A stretch of 64,000 nt of DNA from Moringa oleifera. Lineage: Eukaryota > Streptophyta > Magnoliopsida > Brassicales > Moringaceae. Every line of letters begins with the position of its first letter. Position 1 is the first letter of the stretch. This document shows, piece after piece, positions 11,561-23,199 of this stretch. The notes under the pieces are model-generated. The model did not search any database, was not told the origin of the DNA, and worked only from the letters and a program-made list of their open reading frames with translations. A program made the position numbers and the translations under genes. The stretch is taken from contig JAJFZO010000191.1 in assembly GCA_021397835.1 (NCBI GenBank), forward strand, positions 6,825,001-6,889,000, read 5' to 3'.

Positions 11561-14500
11561 CAACCGTAAATGGAGTTATCTTTTCATAGTCGAACATAAA
11601 TTTTCTGTAATATTCAATCAATACCAAAAATCCATAAGATCTTTTGATAAAGTCTCGCATAGCCTTGACTTAGTTGGATTTATAGACACACTAGCCTCTA
11701 AAATAATATGGCATAAATAAACCAATTAAGTTCTCCTAAAATCACACTTTTTTATAGTTGTCAAACAATTGTTATTGTGTTAGTATCTTGAGTACTACAA
11801 CCAAATGCTCCATATGAGCTTCTTTTCTAGGATTAGAGCATTGATTTTAGCATAAATGGATGATTAGGATCTTCTAATCACATTAATTTTGATATTGTGA
11901 AAAAATATTACATATAAAAGGCATTAGCTAAAAATCCAAAAGGGTAGCTTTGCGTGCGCACACACATAGAGAAAGAGAAAGAGAAGAGAGGCAGAAAGTA
12001 AAAAAAAAAAAAATGGAATGAAAATCCAAGAAAGACTAGCTTGTGCTAACACAATAGGATGCAAAGATTCCTATAACACTTTCCACCTAAATTCCTGGTA
12101 AACATTTCTACTATGCTTCAATGTGAAGTTGTTTTGAGTAAGAACATAACCAAAATTTCTAATGAGGATGTAGAGCATCTACATGATTTCCTTTGATTAA
12201 GGCCGAAGAGATATTAATGTATTCATTGTTAAGAAAGCTAGATATAGAGAAAGCTCTTTTTGAGAATAATGACTCTTTTCTAAAAGAAACCTAATGGTTA
12301 TCCTTGTTTTTGCTTTGTACTTTCTTGTTTAAGATTTGCAAATTCCCAAATAATAATACAAGTTTGTGAGTATTTTTCATTTTAAATGATAAAGAATATT
12401 CCATCAAAAAATAAATTTCATTTTAAAGTCTTAAGCCATTGAGTAACGAGGAACATTCCATGCAAAGGTGGAGCATTCAAAATTTTCATTAAATAACGAG
12501 GAATATTTCGTTGAGAAATGAATTTCATTTTAAAGTCTTAAGCCATCCGATAATGAGGAAGTCGAAAGATGAAGCATTTGCCAAAAATCAAAATTTGTTT
12601 TCATTAATTTATCTTTTGAAACAAATCAATTAAATTAAAAAAAAAAAAGAGAAACTTGTACGCTTTGAATAGTCTTGCAAAGGCCAATGATACAACAAGT
12701 TTATAAGCAAAGTTAAGTACCTTTTATTTTGGTCCAATCTATAATTCTTAGATAAGGATAAAGAAGAACAGTTGTAAATACCTCATTTTTCTACTAAGAA
12801 AATGTGGCTGATAAATTAAACATGGGCTTAAAAGTTGTTCATAGTTAACCTCAAAAGAATAGTGATTGAGATTAAAGTGAAAACAATGATCAAGATCAAT
12901 TTGGGGAATAGTGGTTAAGATCTCATTTAAAGTAATAGAGTAGTGGTTCAATTCAGCACATGACCAAGATCTATATTAAAAATAAGATCAAGAAAAGCTC
13001 TAAATAATAGTCTAGTTTCACTAAGAAATGAAAGATCGAGATAAGTGCTTAAATGTATGATCATAATCGATCAAATGAGTAGAAAGAGGTTATGGTTAGT
13101 TTGAGAAAAAGGAATCAAAATTAGGAATCGATCACTGTTGGATGTATGATTGGGATTAGTTTAGGGTCAATAATCAATGTTATAAATGTGATTAGGGTTA
13201 GTCTTCAGAAACACATGATCGATATTGGGGTTTAGTGTTAAATGGATTATGAATAGATGAAGGGGTTTGTTTGATTGTAAGTATGCATGGTCAAGAATCA
13301 GAGTTAGGAAAGCTTAATAAGAAAGAAATTCAAAATTTATAACTAGTTGCATAACTAATGGTAAAAATGAAAATTCATCATATTTGCAATATAGTTAGTT
13401 AAAGTCCTAAACAAAACCTAGCAAAGAGAAAATTGTTCTTAAATACAAATGAATCCTACATATTCAAAGTACTAGATAATAATAAACTCAAAAAAATTCC
13501 TAAATTACATGACAATAGAAAAAAAATTCATCAAATTATAAAGATGTAGGGGTTAAAGCAGTAAGAACAATAAATGAAAAAGCAACTTTAGGAGCAACAT
13601 AAGGAACAAAAGTGGTTGGAGCTAAAACAAGAAATGATTCAACATCATTGATAGCATCATTATCACTATCTTGATTATCTAGGGTTGGGTCATCAACCAT
13701 AAAAGGCTTGTATTCAGCAAAAAGGATTTGTTATGGAGTAAGAGGAAGTATAATTACCTAGTTTAGATTGAAATCAGGGAACTTACCTTTAATTATAGTT
13801 GCTAAGGCTCTATAGATAGAATAGTACAAAGAAGCACCTTTTGTCCCACTTTAACAATGAACTTGAGGCTCTTGTAGTGCATTTCTATAACATAAGCCAA
13901 GCCCTACTCTTAGGCCTATTCCTAAGCTTTCCCAAGTTCAAATTAATGCCGAATTGTTTGTTCTTTTTTTAAAAAAAAAATAAAACTTTTTCATCTTTAC
14001 CATCAATCTTGTCTAGAGTTTGAGCCAGCTTAATCTGAGCATTCTTTAGTTCCTTATCTTGTTTACCAAGTACTAACTTGAGCCTCCCTAACTCTTTATT
14101 CGGATAAACAACTTAGTTTATAGCATCTTCAAAAGCTTTGCTAATTGCCTCTGAATCCTTCATAAAGTAATATAACCTATTATTGTAATGATAGTATCAC
14201 CCAATAATAAAGGAAAGCCTTTGATTGGCCTAAATGAAAAAAGGAAAGGATAAGGATCGATTATTATAAAGGAAAATAGAGATAGCATGGTTAACTACTA
14301 ATCTTATTGAGACATAAGATCAAACTACCTAAAAGTTTCTCATTACTTTCATTCAAGAATGTCTTTTCGTAAACCAAAAAAATGAATTTGTTGACAAATT
14401 TATGAACCAACTTTAGAGTTTTCCAAGTGTTTGTCTCCTTTACATTTTATGAAGAGACGAGCCGCTCCTTTTCCATTATAGGAGAAACTAAAGGTAAAAA

Positions 14501-16039
14501 TCAAGGTGGTGCATTAAATGCACCTCAATCTTATAGTTAAGTTGGGCCCTCATTAGCCATAATCACGATCTTTTACAACGAGAAGTGAGTAGGAGCTTTA
14601 TTAACCTTCTCGATTGTAAGATCTTCAAAAGATCTTGGAGCAAGTTGCTTCTTGTGTTGTTTATGTTGCGTTAATCAAGATAAGAGATTTTTGTGGAGAG
14701 GCCGTAGGAACCAAACTGAGACCCATCGCCATCGAAGCCTATAGTACAACCTCCTTATATAGTGTTTCGGGCTAAATGTTTTACCATTGTGCTTGGATAA
14801 TTTATAGAGTGAATATGAATGAGTTAACATATGGAAATAAAAGCAAACATACAATATGAAAAAACCTGAAGATGCAAAAGAACTTGACAAGTCAAAACTA
14901 TCAGGTCAGGAACATATAGACAAAGCTTCAAGAATTGTAAAGAGATATGAATAGATAACATGTGGTCAAGGTCAAGATTTAGTGAGGGCTCAGGGTTAGG
15001 TCTAGAAGAGTGGTCAATGTTGTGATTGGTGGAGTGATCAAGACTTTCAGTTTCCATTTTAGAGCTAGAAGAAAATTTAGGGTTTGGTTGGGTTGCGTAA
15101 AGTGGATTACCATATACAAAGCTAAAATTGTGAACCTTAGTTATTTGGACTTCAGTACAAATACTTTCTAATACTATTCAATTTTAGAATGTCTTTGAAG
15201 ATTTTATAAAAACCCTTGATTAAGCATTTATAATAAAGTTTCTACTGAATCTCTTAATGGGTTCTATTACATGTTTAAATATAGGTCAATCATATCCCAA
15301 GATGCTTAAAAATACTTCTCTTTCCACCTTTTAATGGAAAAAAGAAGATTACGAAAAAAAGGAGGAACAAAAAACTTAAGTAAACCCAACCACGACATTA
15401 TGTTCATGCCTAGTCTATTTCTAAGGGAATTTTTAATTGAACAAATTTTGGGATAAGAAAGCCTCTCAAACCCATTGCAAGTCGTAAGCAATATAGAAAG
15501 AGGGCCCTATATCAACCATGCTTAAAATCAAAGAAGGGAAATAAAAGATGAACCTATTGAGAAAAGGAATAAAAATTAATACTTCAAAGATAAGAAAGAG
15601 ATAAACGAGTTTTTGAATGTTGAAAAGTAAAGTAAAGAGTAAAATTAGACGAAAAAGCTCAAATAAGTTAGTTTCTTAAAGAAAATGAAACAAGAAAGAA
15701 GAGGTGAAAAGACATGATTGAAAACCTAAAGTGTTTTTGGATCCCTAAGCATAGGCTTAACGATATGGAATAATAAACATTTAATGTGGCAATGAGTGTG
15801 ACAGTTATAAAAAGTTATATCATTTGATGGTGGAAATATGACACTAAGAAAACCTCGACCACTGAGATTTAGATATGACCCGATCATGTGATAAAGCATG
15901 ACTCAACAACGTGTTGAAATCAAATAAAAGAATTTATGGTGATGACAATACATATTTACCTAACTATGAAATTGAGGAAAGGAAGCAAGGTGACTTAAGT
16001 ATGACCCAGCCTTTGCAGTTACGATAAATAAATTTCCTA
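11561..16039. other. Non-coding interior of the composite element, degenerate repeats
   Basis: About 4.5 kb without an intact gene. 12800-13300 and 14940-15060 carry many degenerate copies of short words such as gatcaagat, gggattag and agtggtcaa. The minus-strand frame at 15491-15306 ends SIKRWKEKYF, which faintly recalls the KRWKxxFF segment of plant retrotransposon-encoded proteins (PF04195-like); I consider it only a hint. Stop codons interrupt all other frames. This is most likely old transposon sequence, possibly another insertion within the CACTA element. Confidence 0.4.
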
Positions 16040-16150
16040 TAGTCGAGTATATAGCGATTGATTTTATCAGTCGTTAAATAATGATAGAATAGAGACATAT
16101 TTATTGCAAAATAAAAATTTTATCATAGCAACAAAATAATTTTAATCGGT
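16040..16150. repeat. Second CACTA left-end-like subterminal segment
   Basis: The stretch with tagcgattgattttatcag, then attgcaaaataaaaatttta, parallels 11030-11130 in order and wording. Like the left end, it is followed by a GC-richer block. It suggests an internal duplication or a second, nested copy of the same family whose terminal CATTAC is lost. Confidence 0.5.
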
Positions 16151-16610
16151 AACTAATCAAAGATCTAGCAATTATAAGGCTTCGGTCATCATGTAGGCAA
16201 TCAAGCCTAGCAACCACCCCATGGGCAGTTGCGAAGGCTACAAGCTTGCTGCCTTTGAAGGAAGCCATGGCCATGAACTTAATTATTGCCTTCGAAGCTA
16301 GCAAGTTGGCTACCAGCTTGCTGCCTTCAAAGCTAGCAAGTTGGCTGCTAGCTTACTGCCTTCAAAGGCAGCCATGCATGGCCGTCGCAAAAACAAGCCA
16401 GTGATCAACTTGCTGCCTTCGAAGGCAGCCATGCATGGCAGCTACAGAAGCAAGCTAGCAGCTATCATGTCGCCTTCGAAGGCAATAATGCATGGTCGTC
16501 GCTAAAGCAAGCTAGTCACCAGCTTGCTGCCTTCGAAGGCGCCATGCATGGCCACTGGCCAAGGAAGCAAGCTGATGGGATAAGCAAGCTAGCAGTCATA
16601 AGCAAGCTGG
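16150..16610. repeat. GCATGG / CTTCGAAGGC repeat array, left of copia insertion
   Basis: About eight imperfect units of 60-70 bases are built from the palindromic words ccttcgaaggc and gccatgcatggc plus 'gcaagctagcagc'. Similar units continue at 19833-20265 on the far side of the copia sequence, so the two arrays were probably one region. Confidence 0.7.
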
Positions 16611-16619
16611 CAACCATCA

Positions 16620-19484
16620 CCAATTGTTCTTCCTTCAACAATAATCATCTATCGAATACTAGTCCAGTAGTCAACAAGGCGGCCCAAACTGTTAGTTCTA
16701 AGTTGTGTCAAGGTAGTTTACCTTTGTGTTTTTTTAATTCTATGTCAGTAGATAATAACATTTGGCATAAACGTCTTGGTCATCCTTTGGATTCAGTTGT
16801 TAGGATTTTTAAAAGATCTTGTTTTACTTTTTTAAAAGTAAATACAAGTTCCTCATTTTGTTTAACTTGTGCTATCGAGAAAAGCCATAATCTACCATTT
16901 AATTTTTCTCAAACTAAAACCACTTCGCCATTGGAATTAATTCATATAGATCTTTGGGGTCCTTTTCATGTGTTATCTAGGGAAGGTTATAAATATTACA
17001 TTCATTTCATTGATAATTTCACTAGATACACTTAAGTATACCCACTCAAAGACAAATCACAAGCATTACTAGTCTTTATACACTTCCAAAAAAATGAAAA
17101 TTTTTAAAGACTAGAATAAAAATAATTCAAAGTGATTGGGGGAGGGGAAGAATACATGTCATTCTTACCTTTTTTTCATCAACAAGGAATAGATTTTAGG
17201 CATCTAGTCCACATATACACCAACAAAATGGCAAGGCTGAAAAGAATCACAGACACATTACAGAATTAGGATTTACACTACTCGGTCAAGCTTCACTGCC
17301 ACTACAGTTCTGGTGAGAAGTCTTTGACACTGTAGTGTACTTGATCAATAGACTGCCCATTCCCTTTTTATCCCATAAATCACTTATTCAGTTACTTTTT
17401 CATAAACACCCTACTATAATTTCCTTAAAAACATTTAGCTACACTTGTTATCCATACTTACAACCCTACAATAAACATAAAATGGAGTTTAGATCTACTA
17501 AGTGTCTATTCCCATGGTACAATACTATTCATAAAGGATATAAATGTTTACATCCTTTTGGACGTCGATACATCACTAGAAATGTCATCTTTAATGAGTT
17601 TGAATTTTCTTTTCCTACCTTCTTTTCTAGTCCAACCTCAACACCTTCTAATACTCTTATCCTTTCAACCACTTCTGTGTCATTTTAATCCAGTCTTAAA
17701 TCTACAACTGGTGGTAATAGTGGCACATAACAAAGTTCTCTGGAATCTGCTGCTTCACCTTCACTGAACTCCCCTTCTATTCATTCTTCCACTTTCCCTC
17801 ACTCCTCCCCCTTTACATCTATTTCACCCTCTATCCCTATCATCCAATCTCATACTCCTTTATCTACTAGATCAGTCATACCTCTCAAACTAGCCACTCA
17901 TCCTATGACCATTAGAGCATAAGTAGCTACTCAAACCGAAATTGTTTCTTACCTTCACGATTGTCCCACAACCCATGCCAATCACCATTCCTTGCTAATC
18001 CAATCTAAAAGAAAGCCATGACTGCTGAGTTCCAAGCTCTCCTGCACAATAAGATATAGGAGTTAATGCCTAAACCTACAAATCATAAGGTGATTGGCAA
18101 CAAATGGGTCTTTAAAGTCAAATATCATGTTGATGATAATGTTGAAAGGCACAAAGTTAGATTAGTTACTAAAGGATTTCAACAGTCACCTGGCATTGAT
18201 TTTTCTCAAACATTCAGCCCTGTCATAAAGCCTTGCACCATCAAAATGTTATTATCTGTTGTTGTTTCAAAGGGTTGGGACATTGGATGTCCGCAATGCT
18301 TTCCTTAATGGTCATCTGCAAGAAGCTATTTTCATATCTCAACCTGCTGAGTTTGTTGATCCTCTTCAACCTCAACATGTTTGCCACCTCAAAAGTGCTC
18401 TTTATGATCTCAAACAAGCTCCTTGATCTTGGTTTCATAACATCAAAAAGCAACTTTTGAAGTGGGATTTTCTTAATTTCAAAGCTAACAGCTCTCTATT
18501 TTTTCATCTCTCTGGTAATCATTGCATCTATGTCTTACTTTGTGTGGATGACATTCTTGTGACAGGCAACAACACATCACATTCAACAGTTCATCTATCG
18601 TCTTCATTAGAGGTATGCATTTAAAACCCTTAGCTCTTTTAATTATTTTCTAAGGATTCAGGTTCACCGTTCCTCTCAATGCCTCTTTTTAACCCAAGCC
18701 AAACACATCACTTATCTTCTAAAATCTCACAATTTACATCTTTCTAAACCCTATCCCACTCTATCTCTACTAGATATAATTATCCTTATCCTCTGGTTCC
18801 TCGCTTCCACATTCCACTGCATATCGATAACTTATTGGCTCCCTCTAATATTTCACCCTTACCTGTCCTGACATCTCTTTCATAGTTAACAAGCTTAGCC
18901 AATTCCTACATGCCCCTACTACTACTCACTAGCAAGCTTGCAAACGTCTCCTTCATTACCTCAAAGGGATAGATGAGTTTTAACCTTATGTTTTAACCTA
19001 TATCATAATTTAAATTAATGGCCTTTTTTAATGTCGACTGGGCATGTTGCCCTAATAATCGGCATTCCATTAGTGGCCATAATGTGTTTCTTGGTAACAT
19101 CATTTTTTGAAGCTCCAAGAAACAAAATGTTATTACCCATTTTAGTACCAAATCTGAATACCGAGCCGTAGCCCAAGCCACAGCTAAAATTGCTTGGATA
19201 AAATCACTAATCAAAGAAATGAGGCTTATACCTGACCATCAAGCTGCTTTTTGGTGCGACAATCAGGGTGTCGCTGCTCTTATTGTTAATCCGATCTTCC
19301 ATTCCCGCACCAAGTATATCAAGGTTGATGTCCACTTCATCTGTGACCATGTTGCCAATGGATCTCTCAAGATCCATACTCAAAACAGATCGTCGATGCT
19401 CTTACAAACCTCTTTATTAATCTTAATTTCAAGTCTTCCAGCACAATCTTTAGGTCGATGAATCCCCTCTTAGTTTGAAGGGGC
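16620..19484 (+). pseudogene. Ty1/copia retrotransposon polyprotein fossil (5'-truncated)
   Basis: Fragments appear in pol order across the three plus frames. The GAG-pre-integrase and integrase start (IWHKRLGHPLDSVVRIFK, then CLTC, LELIHIDLWGPFHVLSREG) lies at about 16750-17090. The integrase C-terminal part (YLINRLPIPFLSHKSLIQLL) is at 17335-17640. Reverse transcriptase begins with IGNKWVFKVKYHVDDNVERHK at 18090-18290 and continues out of frame with NAFLNGHLQEAIFISQP and the YVLLCVDDIL active-site region to about 18570. RNase H (TKSEYRAVAQATAKIAWIKSL, then FWCDNQGVAALIVNP) is at 19140-19440. Gag and protease are absent. There are many frameshifts and stop codons (for example a stop where LKQAPRSWF is expected). 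It ends just before a polypurine tract. The order PR-INT-RT-RH identifies copia rather than gypsy. Confidence 0.9.
19477..19484 (+). other. Polypurine tract of the copia element
   Basis: gaaggggc lies immediately before TGTTAA, as expected for the plus-strand primer next to a copia 3' LTR. It follows the end of the RNase H frame by about 20 bases. Confidence 0.65.
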
Positions 19485-19832
19485 TGTTAATTCAATGGGG
19501 GAGGTCCATTTTACTAATGGATTTTAACCCATATCCAAACTGAAACGCAAGTGCATTGATCCAAAGGCTCAACACAACAAGCCCATGGCTAGAAGCAAAA
19601 CAGAAAAGCCCAATGAGAAGCCCAGAGCTCAAGAAACAACAACCCAATCAATATTTACTGTGTAAATAAATTTTACACTATATCATGTATAATAATTAAG
19701 ACTAATGTAATTTTTACGTAGATATATATACATCATATGGGGTCTCAATAATTATTGAGTAGCCTCCGTACGTGTTACAACAAAAAGAAAAACCTAGCTT
19801 GCTATAGTATTCTATAATCTTTCTTCTTTGAA
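19485..19832 (+). repeat. Copia 3' LTR (end approximate)
   Basis: Starts with TGTTAA after the polypurine tract. It contains a tatatatac region near 19720 and a cctagcttgctatagtattctataatcttt tail, and gives way to the GCATGG array near 19832. No matching 5' LTR was found in the window, so the insertion is truncated and no target duplication can be tested. Confidence 0.55.
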
Positions 19833-20265
19833 AATGGCAGCCATGGCCTCCAAAGGTGTCAGCGATGGCCGTCGTGACAGCGAAGGCAGTTATGGCTGCC
19901 TTGAAAGCCTCTATGCATGGTCGCGAAGGCAACCATAGCTACCCTAAAAGCCTCTATGCATGGTTGTGAAGGCAGCCATGGTCACCCCTAAAGCATCCAT
20001 GCATGGCCACAAAGGCAGCAATGCCTGCTGTCAAAGTGTCCTTGTATGGCCACAATGGTAGCCATGACCTTCGAAGGTGGCAGCGATGGCTACTGCAAAA
20101 AGGTCCATGCATGGTCACGACGGCAGTCGTGGCCTTCGAAGTCGGCAGCCATGGCCTTTTAAGGTGGTAGCCATGGCTGCTGTGAAAGCACCCGTGCATG
20201 GCCTCGAAGGCGATAGCCATGGTCGCGAAGGCATTGTTACCTTCGCTTGATTTTACTTTCACTAT
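19833..20265. repeat. GCATGG / CTTCGAAGG repeat array, right of copia insertion
   Basis: Roughly ten imperfect units of about 40-60 bases contain gcagccatggc, ccatgcatgg and gaaggcagc. It shares its vocabulary with the block at 16150-16610. Short open frames here, for example on the minus strand at 20286-19954, are low-complexity products of the repeat. Confidence 0.7.
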
Positions 20266-20729
20266 GGAGGCAATGAAGGACTGCACTTCTGTCGCTGAAT
20301 TTAAGTGCTTATAAATTGAAACCTAATTTTTTTCCTTTCTCGCGATCACCATTTCCTTTCTCCCCATTTTTATTATTGTCTCTTCTTCTGTCTTCTTAAA
20401 CTTTTTTCTTTTCGCCCGCTCTTTTTCCCCTCTAACTTTATTATTGTCTCTACATCTATCTATACAAAAGATTCTTAAGTTTTTCATTTCACTAGTGAGT
20501 GACACTGTCTTTTCCTTATTTATCTTGCTATCTTAGAGCCAAGTCTTTACCTTCTCTCCTTGCTCGGCATCTTGATGTATGCCATTTTCTCCTCTATTTT
20601 CTCCACTGTGGACATCCATATTTTATTTCCTCTTTACTTGATAATTTGTGCAGTTAATTGTTAAAATCATTGATGATGATATTGATGATTAAAAATCTTG
20701 TATAGAAATATTATGATTAAATTTGGTAA
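20266..20729. other. Pyrimidine-rich non-coding stretch within the CACTA element
   Basis: This stretch is T/C-rich (ttcctttctcgcgatcacc and similar) and leads into the AT-rich tandem array. It could be a leader of the transposase gene. No ORF is supported. Confidence 0.4.
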
Positions 20730-21385
20730 TTATAGAAATATTTTAGATTTTAAATAAATTTTTTAGTTATTTATTTTATGTTTTAATAAATTTAATTTAT
20801 GATATATTATCAGGTAATTGTTGAATTTGCTTGTAATTTAAGATAAATATTTTAATTAGATTTTTATGAAATTTAAATTAGTTAGGTATTTTATTAAATT
20901 TTATAATTGTTAATTTTATTTGTTAATAAAGTTTAGTTTACGTTAGATTATTTTAAAAATAGTCTAATTAGTTTGCAATGTAAGATAAATAATTTAATTA
21001 GGTTTTATGAAATTTAAATTAGTTAGATATTAATTAAATTCTATAATTGTTAATTTTATAAGTTAATTACAAATTTTGTTTATATTAAATTAGATAGATA
21101 ACTGTTTAATTAAAATATAATTTAAAATAAATAATTTAATTACATTTTTGTGAAATTTAAATTAATTAGATGTTAATTAAATTTTGCAATTATTAATTTT
21201 ATTTGTTAATAAAAGTAGTTAATTTGTTGTTGATTACATAGATAATAGTTTAATTACGTTGTAATTTCATGACATAAATAATTTAATTAATTAGATTTTT
21301 ACGAAAATTAATTTGCTTAGAAGTTGATTAAATTTTAAAGTTGTTAATTTTATTTTTTCAAATAAATTTAGTTTATGTTAATTAC
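20730..21385. repeat. AT-rich tandem array, about 140-155-bp period, four copies
   Basis: The marker phrase aaatttaaattagttag(a/g)tatt recurs at about 20871, 21010 and 21151, with a weaker copy near 21305. Each is followed by ataattgttaattttat and then by taagataaataatttaattag. The copies diverge by base changes and small indels. The array lies upstream of the transposase fossil. Confidence 0.75.
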
Positions 21386-22090
21386 GTATTTACATTTGGA
21401 TGATTATTACTAAAGTTGAGGAAATTTATTTATATGTTCATCAATTAAAATAATCTATTATATAATAATCATAAAATGTTACTATTAGCAAAGTTAGACC
21501 TCACTCATATTCTTTAGATATACAGTTTAAGAATTATTAGTGAACATTTATTGTTGGTCACATGTTTGTACGTGCATCAAAATAAATTGTTTAATAATAA
21601 TTCTTGAATTATTCAGATCAAACAATTTAGAAATGTAATATTTATGTGTGGCACATGTGTAAATTGTTGTTCATTTTATTTTGTAAAAATTTTGTGTAGT
21701 ATCTCATTTGTTTTTTGAGTACATATTAATGGATATGAGCGTATGTTTCAATGAAAAATGCTAAATCATATCTATACATGTCATGTACTTAAAAAATTAT
21801 GTGAAAATGCAGTCAAAATTTTTATAAAATGAAGTGAACAATCAGTTACTATATTATGCTTTACATAAGTGTGCATTTCTAAATGATATAAGACTACTTA
21901 CCTTTGAAATTTGAGTGCCCTGCATAAAACGTTAAACAAGTCCTATTATAAGTGACGTGCGTTTTATGTATTTTTGAAATTGTTTGATAATTATTTTATA
22001 TTATAATAAGTTTTAAAACTATTAAAATTTTTAGAAGGTAAGTTGTTGAAAACTAGTTTAATTAGAACTACTTGAGAAATAAAAAAAAAA
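21386..22090. other. AT-rich region upstream of the transposase fossil
   Basis: No open frame or clear repeat unit. It probably corresponds to the intron or leader region of the original transposase gene, which is an inference from position only. Confidence 0.4.
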
Positions 22091-23155
22091 ATGAGTACAT
22101 TAGATCACCAATGGATGTACTTCAGGCTTATAGATGGATTCTTAAATAAGAAATTTTTAGATGGTATAAAACATTTCATTCAGTTTACTTGTAGTCAACC
22201 GATATTCATGGATGGAGATAAGATAAGGTGTCCATGTAATCGTAGAAAGTGTCAGAATTGTGGTTATGAAACTATTGATATGGTTAGATATCATTTGGCT
22301 AAATATTGTTTCGTATTAAGATATTATGTTTAGAATTGCCATGGGAAAAACGATGAGAGTTATGATAATGGGGCAACTGAATATTATGTTAGGGAAGGAT
22401 CTACCCCTGTGCATAAAGTTAATACATACCAAAGAATAGTAATGGATGCCACTAGTCCGAAATTTAATCCAGAATATATGAAGGAGTCTTTTAATCCAGA
22501 CGCTCAATGTTTTTATGATATGTTGAATGCTGCTAATCAACAACTATGGAATGGGTGTCAAAATCATTCACAATTATCTACTGCTACTAGAATATTGAAC
22601 ATAAAATCAGAACATCATATTTTAAAAAGATGTTATAATGACATTTGCCAATTAATGAGAGAGATAATACATGTCGATATCTCATGATTAAGAATTTTTA
22701 TAGTACAAAGAAATGCATGCAAGGTAATAGGGTTATCGGTTGAAAAGATTCACTCTTGTAACATGTGCATGATATACTGGGGTGAAGATAATGAATTAAG
22801 TTCTTGTAAGTTTTGCAATCATCCGCGATATAAAAGACGAAGATGAGAATCTGATAAACAAAAAACACTTGTTCCATATAAGAAGATGTATCATTTTCCT
22901 CTCAGTCCACGGTTACAAGGACTATATGCATCTGAAGCCACAGCTAAGAACATGAGATGACATGCCAAACATGAGATTAAAGATTGTATAATGTATCATT
23001 GTTGTGACTCTCTTGCTTGGATGCATTTTAATTAGTGACATCCATGCTTTGCTGTTGAATGTAGGAACGTCAGAATAGGTTTGAGTACTGATGGATTTCA
23101 ACCGTTTGGTCAGTCAGAATATTGTATTTCACGAGAATATAATATATAATCTTGT
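22091..23155 (+). pseudogene. CACTA transposase fossil (transposase-associated domain + TNP2 N-part)
   Basis: One continuous plus frame runs from the ATG at 22091 to a TAA near 23155 with no frameshift, but with about six in-frame stop codons (at about 22331, 22684, 22844, 22958 and 23032). Residues 1-75 form the transposase-associated domain (HQWMYFRLIDG, then DKIRCPCNRRKCQNCGY, MVRYHLAKYCF). A spacer (YYVREGS, FNPEYMKESFNPDAQCFYDML) follows. The TNP2 transposase signature then reads IHSCNMCMIYWGEDNELSSC, KFCNHPRYKRRR, MYHFPLSPRLQGLYAS, RNVRIGLSTDGFQPFGQS. An intact TNP2 protein continues several hundred residues further; here the sequence passes directly into the right subterminal region, so the catalytic half is deleted. 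It cannot encode an active transposase. Confidence 0.9.
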
Positions 23156-23199
23156 ATTTATTGTGTTTTATGAATTTTAATTTATTTTATTTTTATTTA

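Noticed and set aside
19954..20286. 110-codon minus-strand ORF
   Set aside because: Low-complexity product of the GCATGG repeat array (repeated SSHGYHLKRP-like units), not a gene.
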